The translations under genes were made by a program, and so were the position numbers. Shown piece by piece: positions 16,542 through 26,991 of a stretch of 64,000 nt of DNA. Position 1 is the stretch's first letter. Every line of letters begins with the position of its first letter. This DNA is from Aliiroseovarius sp. Z3 (GTDB lineage Bacteria > Pseudomonadota > Alphaproteobacteria > Rhodobacterales > Rhodobacteraceae): NCBI RefSeq assembly GCF_029105185.1, contig NZ_JAFMZK010000003.1, positions 186,001-250,000 of the forward strand. Reading direction: 5' to 3'. The notes beneath the pieces are model-generated. The model saw nothing but the letters and a program-made list of their open reading frames with translations, was not told the origin of the DNA and made no database searches.

Positions 16542-18803
16542 TTATCGTTCACCCAGCCGAGCCGCCGCCAGAACCGCCATGTTCAGAATGTCGTTCGAGG
16601 TCGAATTCGTCGAACAAATCTGGATCGGCTGGTCGATGCCCGACAGAATCGGGCCAATGACCGTCGCGCCCGCAAGCTCCTGCATCATCTTGACCGAAAT
16701 CGACGCCGAATGGCGCGCGGGAACGACAAGCACATTCGCCGGACCAGACAGGCGGCAGAAGGGGTAATGGGCCATCACCTCGGCATTCAGGGCCACATCG
16801 GCGGTCATCTCGCCATCAAACTCGAAATCCACACCGCGTTTTTCAAGGATCGCCGGGGCTTCGTGCATCTTCTCGGCCCGCTCCGACACCGGATAGCCAA
16901 AGGTCGAGAAGCTGACGAAGGCAACCCGCGGTTCAAGTCCAAGACCGCGCGCCACGCCGGCGGCACGCTCGGCGATATTGGCCAGATCTTCGGTTTCGGG
17001 CCATTCATGCACCAAAGTGTCGGCGATCAGCACGATCCGCCCCCTGTGCAGAACAGCGGTGACACCCACAGCGCCGTCAGTCGCCCTTGCGTCAAACACA
17101 TGGTTGATCCGATCCAGAATGTAAGCGGATTTGCGTGTGGCCCCGGTGATCAGCCCGTCACCATGCCCGTGCGCCAGCATCAGCGATGCAAAAACATGTC
17201 GATCGCGCGCCGCAAGCCGATGAATGTCATGGCGGTCAAAGCCGTTGCGCTGCAAGCGTTCATACAAAAACTCTTTGTACTGATCCATATGGTCGGTGTT
17301 CGCGGCATTGACCACACGCAATTCGCGCACCGCATCGCCCAGCCCTTCGGCCTCCAGCTTGGCTTTCACATCTTCTTCGCGGCCAACCACCAACGCGCGG
17401 CCATAGCCATTGCGTTGATACTGAACGGCGGCCCGCAACACTTGCGGCGTATCGCCTTCGGCAAACACCATCGTCGCCTGATTCTTGCGCGCCCGGGCCG
17501 TGATCCCCCGCAAGATCGAGGCGGTTGGATCCATCCGCGCCTTCAGGCTTTGCTCGTAGCCATCCATGTCGATGATCGGACGACGCGCCACGCCAGTGTC
17601 CATCCCGGCACGCGCAACGGCTGGCGGCACGACATGAATCAAGCGCGGATCAAAGGGCGTGGGGATGATGTAATCGCGCCCGAAGGTCAGCTTCTTGCCA
17701 TAGGCCATCGCGACCTCGTCCGGCACATCTTCGCGCGCCAACTCGGCCAGAGCGCGGGCACAGGCGATCTTCATCTCGTCATTGATGGCCCGCGCATTGA
17801 TGTCTAACGCACCGCGAAACAGGTATGGAAAGCCCAGCACGTTGTTCACCTGGTTGGGATAATCCGACCGGCCCGTCGCCACGATTGCGTCATTGCGCAC
17901 CTCGTGAGCCTCTTCCGGTGTGATCTCGGGATCTGGGTTCGCCATTGCGAAAATCACCGGATTATCCGCCATCGACGCAACCATGTCCTGCGTCACCGCC
18001 CCCTTGACCGACACGCCAAGGAACACGTCTGCGCCATCCATCGCCTCTTCCAGCGTGCGCAGATCGGTGTTGGCGGCGTGGGCTGACTTCCATTGGTTCA
18101 TACCGTCTTTGCGGCCCTGATAGATCACGCCCTTGGTGTCGCACACGATGCAGTTGTCATGCTTGGCACCCATCGCCTTGATCAGCTCGATACACGCGAT
18201 CCCGGCAGCCCCGGCCCCGTTCAGCACGATCCGGCAGTCTTCGATCTTCTTTCCTGACAAATGCAGCGCGTTCATCAGGCCAGCCGCACAGATCACCGCC
18301 GTGCCGTGCTGATCGTCGTGAAAGACAGGAATGTCCATTTCCTCTTTCAAACGCTGTTCGATGATGAAACATTCCGGCGCCTTGATGTCCTCAAGGTTGA
18401 TGCCCCCAAAGGTCGGACCCATCAGTTTCACCGCGTTGATGAAGGCCTCGGGGTCTTCGGTGTCCAGCTCGATGTCGATCGAGTTCACATCGGCGAAACG
18501 CTTGAACAGAACCGCCTTGCCTTCCATCACCGGTTTTGAGGCAAGCGCACCAAGGTTGCCCAACCCCAAAACCGCCGTCCCGTTCGAGATCACAGCGACA
18601 AGGTTGCCCTTGTTCGTATAGTCATAAGCTGTCTGCGGGTCGGCGGCGATGGACTCGCACGGGACAGCAACGCCGGGGCTGTATGCCAGCGACAAATCGC
18701 GCTGTGTGGTCATCGGAACCGAGGGCGTAACCTCAAATTTGCCGGGCACGGGGTCCAGGTGGAAGGCAAGCGCCTCTTCCGAGGTTATCTTGGCTTTGGG
18801 CAT
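16542..18803 (-). CDS. maeB: NADP-dependent malic enzyme with phosphotransacetylase-like domain
   Basis: A 753-residue fusion. Residues about 1-425 are a malic enzyme (malate to pyruvate, CO2 and NADPH): YSPGVAVPC, the GNLGALASKPVMEGKA stretch, LEDIKAPECF, FHDDQHGTA and the nucleotide-binding LNGAGAAGIA. Residues about 430-753 resemble phosphate acetyltransferase (VFAEGDTPQVLRAA, NVLVVPARHSASI), which in MaeB proteins is regulatory rather than catalytic. The ATG at 18803 gives the normal start (MPKAKITSEEAL); the frame is open further upstream. It is a single-gene unit divergent from galE. Confidence 0.95.
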   Translation of the reverse strand: MPKAKITSEEALAFHLDPVPGKFEVTPSVPMTTQRDLSLAYSPGVAVPCESIAADPQTAYDYTNKGNLVAVISNGTAVLGLGNLGALASKPVMEGKAVLFKRFADVNSIDIELDTEDPEAFINAVKLMGPTFGGINLEDIKAPECFIIEQRLKEEMDIPVFHDDQHGTAVICAAGLMNALHLSGKKIEDCRIVLNGAGAAGIACIELIKAMGAKHDNCIVCDTKGVIYQGRKDGMNQWKSAHAANTDLRTLEEAMDGADVFLGVSVKGAVTQDMVASMADNPVIFAMANPDPEITPEEAHEVRNDAIVATGRSDYPNQVNNVLGFPYLFRGALDINARAINDEMKIACARALAELAREDVPDEVAMAYGKKLTFGRDYIIPTPFDPRLIHVVPPAVARAGMDTGVARRPIIDMDGYEQSLKARMDPTASILRGITARARKNQATMVFAEGDTPQVLRAAVQYQRNGYGRALVVGREEDVKAKLEAEGLGDAVRELRVVNAANTDHMDQYKEFLYERLQRNGFDRHDIHRLAARDRHVFASLMLAHGHGDGLITGATRKSAYILDRINHVFDARATDGAVGVTAVLHRGRIVLIADTLVHEWPETEDLANIAERAAGVARGLGLEPRVAFVSFSTFGYPVSERAEKMHEAPAILEKRGVDFEFDGEMTADVALNAEVMAHYPFCRLSGPANVLVVPARHSASISVKMMQELAGATVIGPILSGIDQPIQICSTNSTSNDILNMAVLAAARLGER

Positions 18804-19045
18804 AGGGGCGGCCTTTTGTAAATGATCGTTGTCCGGCAAAGCCTTACAGGGGGGAGGCAGCGGCCTCAACCACTAATCACGTAACTTTATGTCTGAAATG
18901 TTATTTGTGGCGCAATTATCATGCTGCAACCCCATTGTTATTCGCAACAACAGAAATTGCAGCGTGGTCGCCAGATCTCCACCATTCGCACGTGCCTTTT
19001 GGTTCGATCCGGCCTATACCTCGACCAATGACCAAGGGGCTTCAC

Positions 19046-20056
19046 GTGGCACAAAAAATCTTACTTACCGGCGGGGCGGGATTTATCGGATCGCATACCT
19101 ATGTTGCGCTGAAGAATGCCGGGTTTGAAGCGGTTATCCTCGACAACTTCTCGAACGCGCGCCGCGATGTAACAGACCGGCTTGAGGTTATCACGGGCGC
19201 ACCTGTCATCTTGATCGAAGGCGATGTGCGCGACGAGGCGCTGCTGCACCGCATCTTCGCCGACCACGACATTACCGCCGTCATACATTTCGCTGCTCAG
19301 AAAGCGGTGGGGGAAAGCGTCGAGAAGCCGCTGGATTACATGGATTCGAATATTGCCGGGCTCTATGCCTTGCTCAGGTCAATGCAGCGGGCCGAAGTAT
19401 TCAGGCTGGTCTTTTCGTCTTCGGCAACCGTATATGGCCAGCCCGATCAACTGCCTGTCAGCGAAACCGCCGCGCGCAGCTTCAACAATCCATATGGTTT
19501 TACCAAGCTGGTCTGCGAACAATCCTTGGAACAGATCGCCGCGTCGGACGATCGCTGGGCCTTCGGAGTATTGCGTTATTTCAATCCCGTGGGCGCACAT
19601 GAAACCGGCCTGATCGGCGAAGATCCCAATGATATTCCGAACAACCTGATGCCCTATATTGCCAAGGTCGCCACCGGCGAACTGGCGCAGCTTTCGGTCT
19701 GGGGCGATGACTACGACACCCCGGATGGCACAGGTGTTCGCGACTATATCCATGTGATGGATTTGGCGAAGGGACATGTGCAGTCCCTTGATGCGCTGCT
19801 GACCTCGGGCACCGGGCACGTGGTCAATCTTGGCACCGGCACCGGGTATTCGGTGCTTGAGGTGCTGCGGGCCTATGAGCGCGCCTGCGGGCACACGATA
19901 CCTTGCCGGATCGCGCCGCGTCGCGCTGGGGATGTGGCCCGCGTTTATGGCGATACGCGATTGGCTGAACAGATTCTGGGTTTCAAGGCGGAATTGGGTC
20001 TGGATGAGATGTGCGCCTCAAGCTGGAACTGGATCTCGCGACGTAAAAACACCTGA
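19046..20056 (+). CDS. galE: UDP-glucose 4-epimerase
   Basis: A 336-residue extended short-chain dehydrogenase interconverting UDP-glucose and UDP-galactose, for envelope sugars. The NAD loop TGGAGFIGSH is at residues 8-17, the catalytic SSSATVYG near 120-127 and YGFTK (Tyr-x3-Lys) near 148. HFAAQKAVGES and GVRDYIHVMDLA are typical. The GTG at 19046 was chosen because AAGGGG lies six bases upstream and the protein then starts right before the first strand; an ATG at 19028 has no ribosome site. It lies 64 bases before mutS, with no transcription terminator seen between them. Confidence 0.92.
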   Translation: MAQKILLTGGAGFIGSHTYVALKNAGFEAVILDNFSNARRDVTDRLEVITGAPVILIEGDVRDEALLHRIFADHDITAVIHFAAQKAVGESVEKPLDYMDSNIAGLYALLRSMQRAEVFRLVFSSSATVYGQPDQLPVSETAARSFNNPYGFTKLVCEQSLEQIAASDDRWAFGVLRYFNPVGAHETGLIGEDPNDIPNNLMPYIAKVATGELAQLSVWGDDYDTPDGTGVRDYIHVMDLAKGHVQSLDALLTSGTGHVVNLGTGTGYSVLEVLRAYERACGHTIPCRIAPRRAGDVARVYGDTRLAEQILGFKAELGLDEMCASSWNWISRRKNT

Positions 20057-20120
20057 TGGCCCTTTCGTCCGGGAAGTGAAGGACATAGTCTGTCGCAAAC
20101 CGGATCACGGGGGATCAGAG

Positions 20121-22772
20121 GTGAGCGATAAGACGGCCAAAGTCACGCCGATGATGGCGCAATTTCTTGAGATCAAGGAAGGCTATCCCGACGCGCTTTT
20201 GTTCTATCGCATGGGCGATTTTTACGAGCTGTTTTTTGACGATGCCGTGGCCGCAGCCGCCGCGCTGGACATTGCCCTGACCAAGCGGGGCAAGCATCTG
20301 GGGGAAGACATTCCCATGTGCGGCGTGCCGGTTCATTCCGCAGAAGGATATTTGCTAACCCTGATCCGCAAGGGGTTTCGCGTCGCGGTTTGCGAACAGA
20401 TGGAGGATCCAGCCGAGGCCAAGAAGCGTGGATCAAAGTCGGTGGTGAAACGCGACGTGGTCCGATTGGTTACACCCGGCACCCTGACCGAAGAAAGCCT
20501 GCTGGACGCGCGCCGTCACAACTTCTTGGCCGCCTATAACGAGGTGCGCGATGATGCGGCGCTGGCATGGGTCGATATCTCGACCGGGGCCTTCCGCGTC
20601 ATGCCATGCAACCGCACACGGCTGTCGCCCGAGCTGGCCCGCCTTGCACCGCGCGAGATGGTCATCTGTGACGATCTAGGCGCGGAACTGGGTGGATTAG
20701 TCTCTGAATCCGGCGCATCCGAAACCGGCCTGGGACGCGCGGCATTTGACAGCGCCGGTGCTGAAAAACGCTTGCTGGAGCTGTTCAAGGTCGGATCGCT
20801 GGACGCCTTCGGTTCCTTTTCTCGTGCCGAGACGGGCGCGATGGGCGCGATTGTCGAATATCTTGACATCACGCAGAAAGGAAAGCTGCCGCTGCTGCGC
20901 CCTCCGGTTCGCGAGATGGCACATGGCACGATGCAGATCGACGCCGCCACGCGCCGCAATCTGGAGCTGACCCACAGCCTTTCGGGCGGACGGGATGGAT
21001 CGCTGCTGTCCGTGATCGACCGGACAGCGACCGCAGGCGGCGGGCGCTTGTTGGAGCGTCGCTTGTCCAGCCCCTCCTGCGATCTGAAAGACATCCGCGC
21101 CCGGCTGGACGGGGTCACATTCTTCAAAGAAGCGCCGCGCCTGACCGAAGATGTCCGCGCGGCCCTGCGAAACGTTCCTGATATTGATCGCGCATTGTCC
21201 CGCCTTGGGCTTGACCGCGGCGGACCGCGCGATTTGGCCGCCATTCGCGGAGGGGTTGCGGCGGCGGCTGATATTTCCAAGACGCTTTCAGGTCAGGATC
21301 TGCCTGACAATCTGGCCAACGCTGCGAAAGCACTGACTGGGCATGACGACCTGTCCAGCCTGCTGGAAGACGCGCTGGTTGCCGAACCGCCCCTTCTGGC
21401 CCGCGACGGCGGCTTTATCGCACCCGGTTACGACACCGAACTGGACGAAGCGCGCCAGTTGCGCGACGAGGGGCGCGGCGTGATTGCCGGAATGCAGGCG
21501 CAATATGCTGAGCATACCGGCATCGGTAGCCTGAAGATCAAGCACAACAATGTTCTTGGCTATTTCATCGAAACAACAGCGACCCACGCCCAGAAAATGC
21601 TCGGCGCACCCTTGTCCGAGCATTATATCCACCGGCAAACCACGGCCAATGCGGTTCGATTCACCACCGTGGCGCTGAGCGATATGGAAACCAAGATCCT
21701 GAACGCCGGCAACCGTGCGCTGGAGATTGAGAAGAGGCTCTATTCCACCCTAGTTTCGCAGATTTTGGATCAGGCCGCCGAGCTTGCAACTACCGCTCGC
21801 GGCCTGGCCGAACTGGATGTGTCGGCAGGTTTCGCAACGCTTGCCCGATCAGAAAACTGGACCGCGCCGAAAGTCGATGACAGCCGTGTTTTCGATGTGC
21901 AAGCGGGACGCCACCCGGTGGTCGAAGCCGCGCTGAAGCGTGCGGGTGATCCGTTTGTCGCCAATGACTGTCGCCTTTCTGACGGCGCACGTGATGCCGA
22001 CATCTGGTTGCTGACCGGTCCGAACATGGCCGGTAAATCCACCTTTCTGCGACAGAACGCCTTGATCGCGCTGCTCGCGCAAAGCGGAAGCTATGTTCCT
22101 GCCAAGTCCGCTCATATCGGGATCGTGTCACAATTGTTCAGCCGCGTGGGTGCGTCGGACGATCTGGCGCGCGGGCGATCCACTTTCATGGTCGAAATGG
22201 TAGAAACCGCCGCGATCCTGAACCAGGCAGACGACCGGGCATTGGTCATTCTGGATGAAATCGGACGCGGCACCGCGACCTATGACGGGCTGTCGATTGC
22301 CTGGGCCACGCTTGAGCATCTTCACGATGTAAACAGGTGTCGCGCTTTGTTCGCCACGCATTATCACGAGATGACACAGCTCGCCGCCAAGCTGGACGGC
22401 GTGGAAAACGCCACGATCGCCGTGAAAGAATGGGAAGGCGAGGTCGTCTTTCTGCACGAGGTGCGCAAGGGCGCCGCTGATCGGTCTTATGGCGTGCAGG
22501 TCGCCAAGCTGGCGGGCTTGCCTGACAGCGTGATTGCGCGGGCCAACACTGTTTTGGAAGCCTTGGAAAAAGGCGAGCGTGAAGGCACCGGTCAGAAGGC
22601 CGTGATCGACGATCTTCCCCTGTTTGCCGCCACGCCAGCCCCGGTGCAAACCAACACCAAAGGCCCGTCAGACATCGAGCTGGCCTTGGCGGACATTCAG
22701 CCCGACGGTCTCAGCCCGATCGAGGCGCTGAACCTGCTCTATCAGCTTAAGGAAAAGCTGGGCGACACATAA
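20121..22772 (+). CDS. mutS: DNA mismatch repair protein MutS
   Basis: An 883-residue mismatch-recognition ATPase. The mismatch-binding phenylalanine-glutamate motif appears as GDFYELFFDDA near residues 34-44. The ATPase part has the Walker A GPNMAGKST at 633-641 and VILDEIGRGTATYDG with FATHYHEM. The GTG at 20121 follows GGGGGA; the same frame is open 97 codons upstream inside galE. The C-terminal LSPIEALNLLYQLKEKL is the usual dimerisation tail. A terminator separates it from the convergent grpE. mutL is not in the window. Confidence 0.96.
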   Translation: MSDKTAKVTPMMAQFLEIKEGYPDALLFYRMGDFYELFFDDAVAAAAALDIALTKRGKHLGEDIPMCGVPVHSAEGYLLTLIRKGFRVAVCEQMEDPAEAKKRGSKSVVKRDVVRLVTPGTLTEESLLDARRHNFLAAYNEVRDDAALAWVDISTGAFRVMPCNRTRLSPELARLAPREMVICDDLGAELGGLVSESGASETGLGRAAFDSAGAEKRLLELFKVGSLDAFGSFSRAETGAMGAIVEYLDITQKGKLPLLRPPVREMAHGTMQIDAATRRNLELTHSLSGGRDGSLLSVIDRTATAGGGRLLERRLSSPSCDLKDIRARLDGVTFFKEAPRLTEDVRAALRNVPDIDRALSRLGLDRGGPRDLAAIRGGVAAAADISKTLSGQDLPDNLANAAKALTGHDDLSSLLEDALVAEPPLLARDGGFIAPGYDTELDEARQLRDEGRGVIAGMQAQYAEHTGIGSLKIKHNNVLGYFIETTATHAQKMLGAPLSEHYIHRQTTANAVRFTTVALSDMETKILNAGNRALEIEKRLYSTLVSQILDQAAELATTARGLAELDVSAGFATLARSENWTAPKVDDSRVFDVQAGRHPVVEAALKRAGDPFVANDCRLSDGARDADIWLLTGPNMAGKSTFLRQNALIALLAQSGSYVPAKSAHIGIVSQLFSRVGASDDLARGRSTFMVEMVETAAILNQADDRALVILDEIGRGTATYDGLSIAWATLEHLHDVNRCRALFATHYHEMTQLAAKLDGVENATIAVKEWEGEVVFLHEVRKGAADRSYGVQVAKLAGLPDSVIARANTVLEALEKGEREGTGQKAVIDDLPLFAATPAPVQTNTKGPSDIELALADIQPDGLSPIEALNLLYQLKEKLGDT

Positions 22773-22773
22773 A

Positions 22774-22797
22774 AACGCCCCCGGCTCTGGGGGCGTT
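22774..22797. terminator. Bidirectional terminator between mutS and grpE
   Basis: A 9-base-pair stem (AACGCCCCC at 22774-22782 with GGGGGCGTT at 22789-22797) and 6-base loop, 1 base after the mutS stop. The leftward strand has a T5 tail, so it is strongest for hrcA-grpE transcripts; the rightward tail is weak. Confidence 0.85.
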
Positions 22798-22811
22798 CTT
22801 GGTCGATCAGC

Positions 22812-23375
22812 TTATTTCGGGGTCGAGGACACGCCGACCTGCGCGGGACGCAGCAATCGGTCATGCAACATGAAGCCTTCGCCCATCACTTGAATGATGT
22901 CGCCCGACTTGGTGCCGGGCACGGGGGCTTCGAACATGGCTTCGTGCACTTCCGGGTCGAACTTGTCACCTACTTCCGGCGCCAAAAGCCGAATACCGTG
23001 TTTTTCAAAAATGTTCAGAAGCGACCGCATCGTCAGCTCAACACCCTCAACCAACGCCTTCGCGCCGTCGCCAGCTTCGCCCGCAGCCTCCAGCGCACGT
23101 TTCATGTTGTCGTAAACAGGCAGCATGTCACGTGCCAGCTTCGACCCGCCGTATTGCTCGGCTTCACGGCGGTCGCGTTCGCCGCGTTTGCGCGTGTTTT
23201 CGGCATCCGCCAACGCCCGCATGAAGCGGTCTTTGAATTCGTCCCGCTCGGCGCGCAGGGCAGCCAGTTCGTCAACCGGCTCTTCCTCGGTCAGATCAAT
23301 TTCTACTTCCTCGGTCATCAGCTCTTCGATTGCCGATTCCAGGTTCTCTACTGCTTCGTTCTTTGCGTCAGCCAT
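22812..23375 (-). CDS. grpE: Nucleotide exchange factor GrpE
   Basis: A 187-residue cochaperone that releases ADP from DnaK. An acidic N-terminal coiled region (ESAIEELMTEEVEIDLTEEE) leads into RFMRALADAENTRKRGERDR, the long helix signature, then a C-terminal beta domain with VMGEGFMLHDRLLRPAQVGV. It follows hrcA by 10 bases on the same strand, so both are probably one heat-shock transcript ending at the terminator beside mutS. dnaK/dnaJ are not in the window. Confidence 0.95.
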   Translation of the reverse strand: MADAKNEAVENLESAIEELMTEEVEIDLTEEEPVDELAALRAERDEFKDRFMRALADAENTRKRGERDRREAEQYGGSKLARDMLPVYDNMKRALEAAGEAGDGAKALVEGVELTMRSLLNIFEKHGIRLLAPEVGDKFDPEVHEAMFEAPVPGTKSGDIIQVMGEGFMLHDRLLRPAQVGVSSTPK

Positions 23376-23385
23376 CTCTTCGCCT

Positions 23386-24450
23386 TTACCTTCGATCCGA
23401 GATCATCTTGCCAATCAGTTGCGCGGTGTAATCGACGATGGGCACGATCCGCCCATAGTTCAATCGCGTGGGCCCGATGACCCCAACCGCACCAATGATC
23501 TTTCGATCAGCGTTCATATATGGGGAAACCACCAAAGAGGAACCCGAAAGTGAGAAAAGTTTGTTCTCGGACCCAATAAAAATGCGCACGCCTTCGCCCT
23601 GATCGGCCAATTCAAGGAATTCGGCGATGTCGCGCTTGCGCTCAAGGTCGTCAAACAGCGTTTTGATCTTCTCAAGATCGGCCGCCTCGGCGTCTTCCGC
23701 CAGCAGATTCGACCGCCCGCGGACAATCAATCGCTCATAAGGCTGGCCTTCGTTTTCCCAAAGAGCCGCACCGCTTTCGACAAGATCCTGGGCCAAAACG
23801 TCCAGCTCCTGCCGTCGCTTCTTGATCTCGCGTTCGACCAGCGTTTGCAGCTCGGACAGCGTGCGCCCTTCCGCAAGGGCGTTCAGAAAATTCGCAGCCT
23901 CGCGCATCGAGGACGGAGTTTGCCCGATCGGTGGGGTGAACACCCGGTTTTCGACATGTCCGTCAGCAAACACCAAAACCACCAGCGCACGGTCTGCGCC
24001 CAGCGATACGAACTCGATGTGTTTGATCGGTGCCTCATGCTTCGGCGTCAGAACAAGACTTGCCCCGGCGGTAATCCCCGACAACGCCGACCCGACGCGA
24101 TCCATCATCGTGTTGATATTGTTGTCAGCTTTCCCAACAGTCTCATCAATCTTCTGGCGATCATCCTGATCCAGATTGGACACCTCCAGCAACCCATCGA
24201 CGAACATGCGCAAGCCAAGCTCGGTCGGAATGCGGCCAGCCGAAACATGCGGGCTGTCCAGAAGGCCCATAAACTCCAGATCCTGCATCACGTTGCGAAT
24301 GGTCGCCGCGCTGACCTTTTCGGTCAGCGCACGGGTCAGTGTGCGCGAACCCACCGGCGCGCCTGTGCTCAGATAGCTTTCAACGACACTTCGGAACACC
24401 TCGCGCGAGCGGGCGTTCATATCGTTCATCAGTTCATGACGGTCTTCCAT
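23386..24450 (-). CDS. hrcA: Heat-inducible transcription repressor HrcA
   Basis: A 354-residue repressor that binds CIRCE operators of chaperone genes. An N-terminal winged helix ([20 protein letters not shown] then [14 protein letters not shown]) is followed by [15 protein letters not shown] and the central GAF-like domain, with the C-terminal [15 protein letters not shown] motif. The ATG at 24450 begins [10 protein letters not shown]; the open frame extends to 24510 without support, and another ATG exists at 24429. No CIRCE inverted repeat was seen in the 72-base gap to rph, so hrcA itself is probably not under CIRCE control here. Confidence 0.93.
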   Translation of the reverse strand: MEDRHELMNDMNARSREVFRSVVESYLSTGAPVGSRTLTRALTEKVSAATIRNVMQDLEFMGLLDSPHVSAGRIPTELGLRMFVDGLLEVSNLDQDDRQKIDETVGKADNNINTMMDRVGSALSGITAGASLVLTPKHEAPIKHIEFVSLGADRALVVLVFADGHVENRVFTPPIGQTPSSMREAANFLNALAEGRTLSELQTLVEREIKKRRQELDVLAQDLVESGAALWENEGQPYERLIVRGRSNLLAEDAEAADLEKIKTLFDDLERKRDIAEFLELADQGEGVRIFIGSENKLFSLSGSSLVVSPYMNADRKIIGAVGVIGPTRLNYGRIVPIVDYTAQLIGKMISDRR

Positions 24451-24522
24451 ACGCAATCGCCTTGCCTTTTCGCCAGAGCCATGGGTATCACGCCTTTGAA
24501 CATGAAACAAAGGGGGAAGCCC

Positions 24523-25233
24523 ATGCGCCCGTCAGGTCGGAATCTAGATCAAATGCGCCCGATTTCAATTGAGACCGGGATCACAAAGCACGCAGAAGGA
24601 TCCTGCATGATCCGCGTTGGCGACACGCATGTGCTTTGCACCGCGTCCCTTGAGGAGCGTGTGCCCCCATTTCTGCGAAATTCCGGCAAGGGCTGGGTGA
24701 CAGCAGAATACGGGATGTTGCCCCGGTCCACCGGGTCGCGGATGCGGCGCGAAGCTGCGTCCGGAAAACAGGGCGGACGCACCGTTGAAATCCAGCGATT
24801 GATTGGCCGGTCCCTTCGGGCGGGCGTTGATCTGGTGGGGCTGGGCGAACGTCAGATCACCGTCGATTGCGATGTGATTCAGGCCGATGGCGGCACAAGA
24901 TGCGCCGCGATCACCGGCGGTTGGGTCGCCCTGCGTCTTGCCGTGAACAAGCTGCTGAAAGCTGGCGACATCACCACCGACCCGCTGATGGATCCAGTCG
25001 CCGCTGTGTCATGCGGCATTTACGCTGGTCAGCCGGTGCTCGATCTGGATTATCCCGAGGATTCAGAGGCCGGTGTTGATGGTAACTTTGTGCTCTGCGG
25101 GCCGAAACTGATCGAAGTTCAGATGTCCGCAGAAGGTTCGACCTTCACCCGCGACCAAATGAACGAACTGATGGATCTGGCCGACAAAGGTGTGTCCGAG
25201 TTGGTTGCCGCCCAGCTGGAGGCGACGAAGTAA
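24523..25233 (+). CDS. rph: Ribonuclease PH
   Basis: A 236-residue phosphorolytic 3'-exoribonuclease that trims tRNA precursors. Conserved segments are [19 protein letters not shown] at the start, [42 protein letters not shown] and [18 protein letters not shown]. The ATG at 24523 follows AAAGGGGGAAG; the frame is open hundreds of bases upstream as a shadow of hrcA. Its TAA shares a base with the ATG of rdgB (TAATG), so the two are coupled. It is divergent from hrcA. Confidence 0.96.
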   Translation: MRPSGRNLDQMRPISIETGITKHAEGSCMIRVGDTHVLCTASLEERVPPFLRNSGKGWVTAEYGMLPRSTGSRMRREAASGKQGGRTVEIQRLIGRSLRAGVDLVGLGERQITVDCDVIQADGGTRCAAITGGWVALRLAVNKLLKAGDITTDPLMDPVAAVSCGIYAGQPVLDLDYPEDSEAGVDGNFVLCGPKLIEVQMSAEGSTFTRDQMNELMDLADKGVSELVAAQLEATK

Positions 25234-25841
25234 TGCGCAGGTTCGGGGGCAAAGAGCTGGTCATCGCAACGCATAATGAAGGCAAGCTGCGTGAGATTTC
25301 CGCATTGTTAGAGCCTTTCGGCGTTCAGGTGACATCGGCTGGCGCTCTCGGATTAGATGAACCGGAAGAAACCGAGGATACGTTCGCCGGAAACGCCCGG
25401 ATCAAGGCGCATTTCGCGGCCAAAGCCTCGGGTCTGCCCGCCCTGTCCGATGACAGCGGCATTATGGTTGACGCGCTTGACGGTGCCCCCGGCGTTTACA
25501 CAGCCGATTGGGCGGAAACGCCAAATGGCCGTGATTTTCCGATGGCGATGGAAAAGACCTGGCGCTTGCTTGAAGACAAGAACGCGCCCCATCCCCGGAA
25601 GGCCCAGTTTCGTTGCACGCTCTGCCTGGCATGGCCGGACGGCCATGACGAACTCTTTGAAGGCAAGGTTGATGGCAGCCTGACTTGGCCAATGCGGGGC
25701 GATCTTGGGTTCGGCTATGATCCGATCTTCATTCCCGACGGCCATGACATCACGTTTGGCGAAATGGACCCTGCGAAGAAGCACCAGATGAGCCACCGTG
25801 CCGACGCCTTCGCCAAACTTGTGCGGGGCGCGTTTGCTTGA
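25233..25841 (+). CDS. rdgB: XTP/dITP pyrophosphatase (RdgB/HAM1 family)
   Basis: A 202-residue house-cleaning enzyme hydrolysing non-canonical purine triphosphates (ITP, XTP) to monophosphates. The N-terminal [46 protein letters not shown] and the C-terminal [10 protein letters not shown] and [11 protein letters not shown] motifs are all present. It starts one base inside the rph stop and its own stop overlaps hemW, forming rph-rdgB-hemW. Confidence 0.95.
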   Translation: MRRFGGKELVIATHNEGKLREISALLEPFGVQVTSAGALGLDEPEETEDTFAGNARIKAHFAAKASGLPALSDDSGIMVDALDGAPGVYTADWAETPNGRDFPMAMEKTWRLLEDKNAPHPRKAQFRCTLCLAWPDGHDELFEGKVDGSLTWPMRGDLGFGYDPIFIPDGHDITFGEMDPAKKHQMSHRADAFAKLVRGAFA

Positions 25842-26991
25842 GAATTGGCAAATCGGGGGCTTTGGGCTTTACGTCCACTGGCCCTTTTGCCAATCCAAAT
25901 GCCCTTATTGCGACTTCAACAGCCATGTCGTCGCGTCGATTGATCACATCGCTTGGCTTGACGCCTATGTCGCTGAAATCGACCGCTACGCTATGGAAAC
26001 GCCCAACCGTGTTCTCAGTTCGATCTATTTCGGCGGTGGCACGCCCAGCCTGATGGCCCCAGCGACGGTTGCCGCGATCATCGACCGGGCGGCACAGCAT
26101 TGGACCTTTGCCAATGACGTCGAAATCACGCTGGAGGCCAATCCCGGTTCGATCGAGGCGCGGAACTTCGCTGGATACAAGGCGGCGGGCGTCAATCGGA
26201 TTTCAATCGGCGTTCAGGCGTTGAACGATACGGACCTGAAACGGCTGGGACGACTGCATTCGGTCAGTGAGGCAAAACAGGCTCTATCCTTGGCCAAATC
26301 CCTGTTTGACCGGGTCAGCTTCGACCTGATCTATGCCCGTCAGGATCAATCGCTCGCCGCCTGGCAAGCCGAACTTGAAAGCGCGCTGGCACATGACCCC
26401 GACCACCTGTCGCTGTATCAACTGACCATTGAACCGGGCACCGCCTTCGGGGCGCGGTTCGATGCAGGCAAGCTGCGCGGCTTGCCCGAAGAAGATCTGG
26501 CGACCGACATGTTTTTCCTGACGCAATCCCTGTGTGACACCGCCGGGTTGCCAGCCTACGAAGTGTCGAACCACGCGAAGCCCGGACAGGAAAGCCAGCA
26601 CAACCGCATCTACTGGCGATCCGGCGATTGGGTGGGTATCGGTCCGGGCGCACATGGCAGGCTGACACTGAACGGCGTGCGCAGCGCGACGGAAACCGCA
26701 CTTGCCCCGAAAGGCTGGCTTACTGCCGCCACCTCGGGTCACGGCGAACGTCAGCGCACAGTTATCCCCCGCGACGAGCAGATCACCGAGTTTTTGCTGA
26801 TGGGCTTGCGAACGACGGAAGGCATTGATCTGCGCCGTATGGAGCAGCAGCTTGATTTCACACCAAATATCAATAAAATCAATGACTTAATTGATCTGGA
26901 GCTTATCAGCATCAAAGATCAGCGGTTAATGGCGACCCCAAAGGGCCGCCCGGTGCTAAACGGTATTCTTCGTGAACTGATCCCAGACTAG
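25834..26991 (+). CDS. hemW: Radical SAM heme chaperone HemW (HemN-like)
   Basis: A radical SAM protein of about 385 residues. The 4Fe-4S motif [17 protein letters not shown] (CxxxCxxC) lies just after the start, then [27 protein letters not shown], and FDLIYARQ. HemW-type proteins lack the extra N-terminal residues of true coproporphyrinogen dehydrogenases and act in heme delivery. The start is uncertain: TTG at 25834 with GGGGC nearby, or GTG at 25798; neither is ATG. It overlaps rdgB and converges on parB with a 4-base overlap. Confidence 0.88.
   Translation: MLENWQIGGFGLYVHWPFCQSKCPYCDFNSHVVASIDHIAWLDAYVAEIDRYAMETPNRVLSSIYFGGGTPSLMAPATVAAIIDRAAQHWTFANDVEITLEANPGSIEARNFAGYKAAGVNRISIGVQALNDTDLKRLGRLHSVSEAKQALSLAKSLFDRVSFDLIYARQDQSLAAWQAELESALAHDPDHLSLYQLTIEPGTAFGARFDAGKLRGLPEEDLATDMFFLTQSLCDTAGLPAYEVSNHAKPGQESQHNRIYWRSGDWVGIGPGAHGRLTLNGVRSATETALAPKGWLTAATSGHGERQRTVIPRDEQITEFLLMGLRTTEGIDLRRMEQQLDFTPNINKINDLIDLELISIKDQRLMATPKGRPVLNGILRELIPD

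Noticed and set aside
24451-24522. A CIRCE operator near hrcA
   Set aside because: No TTAGCACTC/GAGTGCTAA inverted repeat is present in the hrcA-rph gap.
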